Below, one piece after another: positions 60,610-64,000 of a stretch of 64,000 nt of DNA; the first letter of the stretch is position 1; each line of letters begins with the position of its first letter. A program made the position numbers and the translations under genes. The stretch is from the NCBI RefSeq assembly GCF_024345225.1, contig NZ_BROD01000001.1, positions 1,746,362 to 1,810,361 of the forward strand, read 5' to 3'. The notes beneath the pieces were generated by a model, which saw nothing but the letters and a program-made list of their open reading frames with translations, had not been told where the DNA came from and searched no databases. The DNA comes from Clostridium sp. TW13. Its GTDB lineage: Bacteria > Bacillota > Clostridia > Clostridiales > Clostridiaceae.

Positions 60610-61023
60610 ATGAACTATTTATTAATATATCTTACGGTTGTAGCACTAGGCCTTGTCGTAGACATTTTTAGATTATTTTTAGCTAAACTTTTCAATTTTG
60701 CTATAGAGGAATTCTCAATTTTTATGGGACCTTCATTGATTGAACTTCCTTTATCTACTTTTGAATTCAAACTAAAAACAATTCCTTATGGTTCATCTAT
60801 AAAATTTAATGAATCATTTCTATGCAAAAATAGAATTTCAAGATTAATAATATCTTACTTGCCAGAAATAATTTTATTTACAATAGCATTTATTTTTATA
60901 AAGTATACAAATAATTATGTGCTTACTACTTCTGGAATCCTATTAGCTGCTATTAATGCAATTTCAGTACTATTTTCAATAGTACTTGATAAAAGTCAAG
61001 TTTTTTATCGTTATAGAAGATGA
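60610..61023 (+). CDS. Membrane protein resembling a site-2 protease without its zinc motif
   Basis: The 137 residues have one N-terminal helix (3-28) and two C-terminal helices (about 77-97 and 104-124). The segment LFLAKLFNFAIEEFSIFMGPSL followed by KLKTIPYGSSIKF closely follows M50/RseP proteins, in which HELGHFLVAKLFG...EEFSIGFGPKL and IPLGGYVKF are conserved. At the place of the HEXXH there is DIFRL (18-22), so zinc binding and proteolysis should be lost. It is also far shorter than RseP and lacks PDZ. It could be an inactive regulator or immunity-like protein (inference). GGAGG precedes the ATG. Confidence 0.6.
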   Translation: MNYLLIYLTVVALGLVVDIFRLFLAKLFNFAIEEFSIFMGPSLIELPLSTFEFKLKTIPYGSSIKFNESFLCKNRISRLIISYLPEIILFTIAFIFIKYTNNYVLTTSGILLAAINAISVLFSIVLDKSQVFYRYRR

Positions 61024-61075
61024 ATTTAACCAATATAATACTAAACTATTTACTTTTTTAAGGTAGGTGAAAATT

Positions 61076-61855
61076 ATGTTTATCCCTAAAATAATCGTAA
61101 AAAAATCTGATATATCTCATAATGTTAATTTTATTACCGAACTTCTTGCACCAGATAATGAAAACAACACTAGTTTACCTTTTAAGGACAGAGTTTATGG
61201 TCTACTCCCTGAATTAAAGGGTAGAATAACCGATAGTATGACAAAAGAACAGATATATAGCGAGGTTGAGAATATAGTAAAAGAAAGGCTTCTTGCTAAT
61301 ACTAAAGAAATTGATGACAGAGTTAAATATCTACAAAAAGTTTTTGACAAGCTAAGTATTCCCCTTTTATCAAGCCTTCTTGATATTTTCAATCTTCAAT
61401 GGGATGATTCCCAAAGTGAGATAATATGCTATTTAGGATGCTATCCTGTGTTTCCAAGAGATATTGTAAATAAAGAATTTTGGATTAACTATAATACAAT
61501 TGATGAAAGAATTCTTAAAGGCGCTGTACATGAAATTGATCACTTTATGGTTTACGAGAAATGGAAATCAATGCATACAGACTCTAAAGATGCTGATCAT
61601 AACTATCCAAACCCACTATGGTTTTTAGAAGAAATTATAGTAGATCCAACATTAAATGAATCAACTATAACAGATTTGATTCCATACAAACATAGAGCTT
61701 ATGAGCAATTCTATCATGAAACTGTTGCTGATATTACTATCATTGATAAGATTAAGTATTTATATAACACTAAAGAAAGTATAGAGGGATTCTTAGATAA
61801 TACCTATGAGTTTATCAAAAATAATATAAAAGAAATCACTGAAAAGTGTGGTTAA
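61076..61855 (+). CDS. Uncharacterised protein with HEIDH zinc-protease-like motif
   Basis: I do not recognise this 259-residue family. KGAVHEIDHFMVYEKWK near residue 155 is an HEXXH helix, and LWFLEEIIVDPTLNE about 35 residues later could give the Glu ligand. A further histidine pair lies in EQFYHETVAD. There is no signal peptide. The ATG at 61076 is preferred over the GTG at 61067, which falls in the AGGTGA ribosome binding site. It is the third gene of a possible operon with cat and the dead site-2-protease-like gene. The terminator at 61874 follows. Confidence 0.6.
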   Translation: MFIPKIIVKKSDISHNVNFITELLAPDNENNTSLPFKDRVYGLLPELKGRITDSMTKEQIYSEVENIVKERLLANTKEIDDRVKYLQKVFDKLSIPLLSSLLDIFNLQWDDSQSEIICYLGCYPVFPRDIVNKEFWINYNTIDERILKGAVHEIDHFMVYEKWKSMHTDSKDADHNYPNPLWFLEEIIVDPTLNESTITDLIPYKHRAYEQFYHETVADITIIDKIKYLYNTKESIEGFLDNTYEFIKNNIKEITEKCG

Positions 61856-61873
61856 TATTATTATTAAGTATAA

Positions 61874-61909
61874 AATAGCAACGTTATTGTTAAAAATAAC
61901 GTTGCTATT
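61874..61909 (+). terminator. Terminator after the HEIDH gene
   Basis: The perfect 15-bp stem pairs aatagcaacgttatt (61874-61888) with aataacgttgctatt (61895-61909) and has T-rich flanks. It is also convergent with the subtilase gene. Confidence 0.85.
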
Positions 61910-61972
61910 CTAATATTTCAATATTATCTACATTACACTGCTTTAAATTCCTTTAAAAAATAATACAAACTG

Positions 61973-63025
61973 TTATTTATGTGTCAAAGCATATTTTACT
62001 GCTTTTTCTACGTTAAGAAGTCCATATCCAAAATAATTATCTTTTCCTTTTGCACCAAGGTCTGTAGCTGTTGATTTTAATATATTCTCAATTTGAGCTG
62101 GTTTTAATTTAGGGTTAATTGACTTAAGTATGCCAACTGTTGCAGCTACCATAGGAGCAGAGTATGATGTTCCACTTCCCTCTCTAGTATCATTTACTTG
62201 CACATCTTGTCCTGGTGCTACAATATCAACTTGCTTTCCATAACAAGAACCCAATATTTCATTATTAACCTTTTTTAAAAACCTTCCATTTTTACTATTG
62301 GTAGCTCCTACAGCTATTACATTATCTGAAAGTGCAGGATAAGAATATATTGGCTTATTATCATTACCTACTGAACAGATAACAGTTATTCCATTCTTCA
62401 CTGCATTATTAATAGCAGCTTGAATCCTTTTCTTATCATTATTTATTATTGATATAGGTGTTCCTTTACGCCAAGATATACCTGAACTATAATTAATAGC
62501 TGCTATGTTTAAATGTTTTTGTTTAACATAATAGTTTACAACATCATTGATTGCATATACTAATGAATTTACATCACCATGTCCAGATGCATCGTTAATT
62601 TTATATTGAATACTCATAACATTAGGTTTTGAACTATTTACTCGTGTCTCATCTGATATCTCATCAACTACCCACTCTACTTCAGTACCATGATTAATGC
62701 TATTTGAGTAGCTTGTCCATGGATTTAAAAAATATGGATCCCATCTTTTAAGGTTTGGATCCCACTTTTTTAAGTATTTAGCATCTGCTACATATTTATG
62801 TAAGTTCCTACTATAATAATCAAACTGAATACCATTATCTAAAACTACAACATATGATGTAGATAACTTTTTGTTTTTTAATAAATTTGCTGCTGCAACT
62901 GTTCTTAATTTATCTTTGTAATATAAGTAGTTTGTATTAGAAGCATATACCTTTGGGCTTAATATCCCAACAAATAATATTACTGCTAAAAAAAATGTTA
63001 AAATTTTCTTTTTGTAACCAAACAT
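61973..63025 (-). CDS. Secreted subtilisin-like serine peptidase (S8 family)
   Basis: The 350-residue protein has a signal peptide (cleavage near VYA-SN, residue 29) and no separate long propeptide. The triad is visible: Asp63 in VVVLDNGIQ, His112 in NHGTEVEWVV and Ser287 in GSGTSYSAPMVAA; the oxyanion Asn221 is in SVGNDNK. Subtilases usually have HGT and GTSxAxP motifs, so it should be active outside the cell. It ends soon after the domain, with no anchor. GGGGGA precedes the ATG. Targets are unknown. Confidence 0.9.
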   Translation of the reverse strand: MFGYKKKILTFFLAVILFVGILSPKVYASNTNYLYYKDKLRTVAAANLLKNKKLSTSYVVVLDNGIQFDYYSRNLHKYVADAKYLKKWDPNLKRWDPYFLNPWTSYSNSINHGTEVEWVVDEISDETRVNSSKPNVMSIQYKINDASGHGDVNSLVYAINDVVNYYVKQKHLNIAAINYSSGISWRKGTPISIINNDKKRIQAAINNAVKNGITVICSVGNDNKPIYSYPALSDNVIAVGATNSKNGRFLKKVNNEILGSCYGKQVDIVAPGQDVQVNDTREGSGTSYSAPMVAATVGILKSINPKLKPAQIENILKSTATDLGAKGKDNYFGYGLLNVEKAVKYALTHK

Positions 63026-63398
63026 AAAAATCCCCCTTGTACTCTTTTGAAATTCTGCATTATTGATTCAAGTAACACACTTTCCCCTATATTTATGTTG
63101 CTCAAAAAATATTTTTGTTTTTAGATAATCTTCTTTCCTCCTTTGTGCATATTATATTTCAGTTTAATTCGACATTTTTCTATTTTATCCTTCAAGAAAA
63201 TTATGGAATTCACACTGTATTAGTTGAATCATTTTTTGTATGTAAACTTATCGTAAATATGGTGAATTTATTGAAAATCCAGTTCTATGTAATAAAATAT
63301 TAACTTGAATATAATTCAAGTTAATATTTTATTATATTCAAGTAACTTTGATATTTATATATAGTTATTGTTTAAAGATATTTTTAATATTATTATGA
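63026..63398. repeat. Intergenic region with overlapping palindromes at 63290-63343
   Basis: This lies upstream of the subtilase. A perfect 21-bp stem pairs 63290-63310 with 63314-63334 around a 3-base loop. A second stem, acttgaatataat (63303-63315) with attatattcaagt (63331-63343), is mutually exclusive with the first. No gene is associated on either side; the rest is AT-rich without a credible ORF. Confidence 0.7.
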
Positions 63399-63529
63399 TA
63401 TCAAGTGAAACTTGATTCAGGTGGGGTTTGATTCCCATCTGAATCTTAGTTGAACTTATCCAGGAGCGTGCAGCCTTTATCTCCAACTTAAAGAAGTTGG
63501 AGTGTTACGGATGCTAGCTATCGGATAAA
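63399..63529 (+). repeat. Structured intergenic repeat, copy D
   Basis: 131 bp, differing from copy C at only a handful of positions. Shared ends are TATCAAGTGAA and CGGATAAA, with the linker atccaggagcgtgcagcc and the hairpin-2 core ctccaacttaaagaagttgg. Its 3' end lies 31 bases before the nucleotidyltransferase ATG, in the same orientation, so it would be in that gene's leader. Confidence 0.85.
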
Positions 63530-63560
63530 AAATTAAACCAATATAAAAGGAGAAAATATT

Positions 63561-64000
63561 ATGAATACTATTCCAAAAGAAGTTGATGAAGTATTAAAAC
63601 AATATTTTAATCTTTTCGATGATAAATTTCCTAACCTACTTGAATCCTATCATATTTATGGCTCTGTTTCATTGGGAGCATTTAAATATGGAGCAAGTGA
63701 TATTGATTTTGTAGCTATTCTAAAAAGAAAAATTAATGAAGATGATTTAAATGGATTGAAAGAAATTCATACAAATATAAAGAAGGTGTTCCCAAAAATA
63801 GATTTAATGGGATTCTATATAACCCAAGATAATCTTATGTCCAATATTAATAACGAAAAAACTTGTGCTTGCTTTATTGAAGGTGAATTCAAAGGTTTCA
63901 TTGAGTTTGATAGAAATTCAATCGATGCATATCAATTACAAAGTTATGGTATAACAGTTAAAGGCAAAGAAATATCTACTTATAACATTACAATAGATTG
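63561..64000 (+). CDS. AadA-like nucleotidyltransferase, 3' end outside window
   Basis: The first 146 codons are present. ESYHIYGSVSLGAFKYGASDID near residue 33 is the pol-beta nucleotidyltransferase motif GSxxxG...SDID with the metal-binding Asp pair. MGFYITQDNLMSN and CFIEGEFKGFIEF follow as in adenylyltransferases of the aminoglycoside 3''/9 group. AAGGAG lies 10 bases before the ATG. It is a divergent relative of the gene at 18070. Repeat copy D forms its upstream region. Confidence 0.75.
   Translation, partial: MNTIPKEVDEVLKQYFNLFDDKFPNLLESYHIYGSVSLGAFKYGASDIDFVAILKRKINEDDLNGLKEIHTNIKKVFPKIDLMGFYITQDNLMSNINNEKTCACFIEGEFKGFIEFDRNSIDAYQLQSYGITVKGKEISTYNITID

Noticed and set aside
61973-63025. 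Lantibiotic-type leader protease
   Set aside because: The subtilase has no neighbouring precursor peptide, modification or ABC exporter gene.
4124-63529. Hammerhead or other self-cleaving ribozyme in the repeats
   Set aside because: No CUGAUGA plus GAAA core was found in any copy.
4124-63529. CRISPR repeats
   Set aside because: The four copies are tens of kilobases apart with no regular spacers and no cas genes.

Overview
The window is strongly AT-rich, with clear GGAGG-type ribosome binding sites, frequent TTG and GTG starts, and short genes, most of them followed by T-tailed hairpins. Protein families (clostridial-type CAT, FliB, M3 oligoendopeptidase, SatA-like GNATs, YkuD transpeptidase with a PG-binding domain, long internalin-like LRR protein) point to a chromosomal segment of a Clostridium sensu stricto or close relative. 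No rRNA, tRNA, CRISPR array, intact transposase or phage gene was seen.

Layout. 1-6.4 kb: a partial Nudix gene, a truncated ECF sigma factor with its membrane partner, a methyltransferase, an L,D-transpeptidase and a 7TM-PAS-GAF-GGDEF diguanylate cyclase. 6.5-14 kb: an EamA exporter, small lipoprotein, HAD nucleotidase, an HEXXH protein, a MarR gene with operator-bearing promoter, two PNPOx-like flavin proteins, an SdpI-like membrane protein and a ProX/YbaK deacylase. 14-25.7 kb: MarR plus membrane-anchored carboxylesterase, AraC-VOC fusion, AadA-like nucleotidyltransferase with GNAT, an unrecognised HD-like protein, a GH2 glycosidase, and a divergent TetR / flavodoxin-ferredoxin pair. 25.8-33.3 kb: ABC-F ATPase, MarR plus DUF6544 pair, two GNATs, a flavin reductase, and a serine hydrolase / phosphotriesterase-like pair. 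33.5-37.1 kb: a 1178-residue secreted leucine-rich-repeat protein with an elaborate promoter and leader. 37.2-46.8 kb: threonine aldolase, YqeK-like HD protein, more GNATs, a HAD-Nudix fusion, TerC, Nudix and surface proteins. 46.8-59.6 kb: a long minus-strand run (FliB, methyltransferase, Nudix, RmlD-like reductase, GNATs, HEXXH protein, M3 peptidase, WYL regulator with DJ-1/PfpI protein, AraC-GyrI regulator). 59.9-64 kb: a plus-strand group of CAT, a catalytically dead site-2-protease-like protein and an HEXXH protein, then a subtilase and a partial nucleotidyltransferase.

The region reads as accessory chromosome specialised in single-gene detoxification and modification: about eight intact GNATs, two nucleotidyltransferases, CAT, ABC-F, an exporter, four intact Nudix proteins (one fused) and many one-component regulators. 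It is also a gene graveyard: I found at least eight decayed or truncated genes in gaps that look empty (sigma factor, GNATs, SAM methyltransferase, peptidase E, Ham1-like, M3 peptidase copy, a frameshifted hypothetical).

The most unusual signal is a family of four intergenic elements (131, 117, 131 and 131 bp) sharing the same ends and two consecutive hairpins, at 4124, 27651, 38262 and 63399. They carry no ORF and lie in both orientations between unrelated genes. One copy has both quasi-palindromes turned into perfect ones, which suggests a mobile, single-strand-folding element or a structured RNA.
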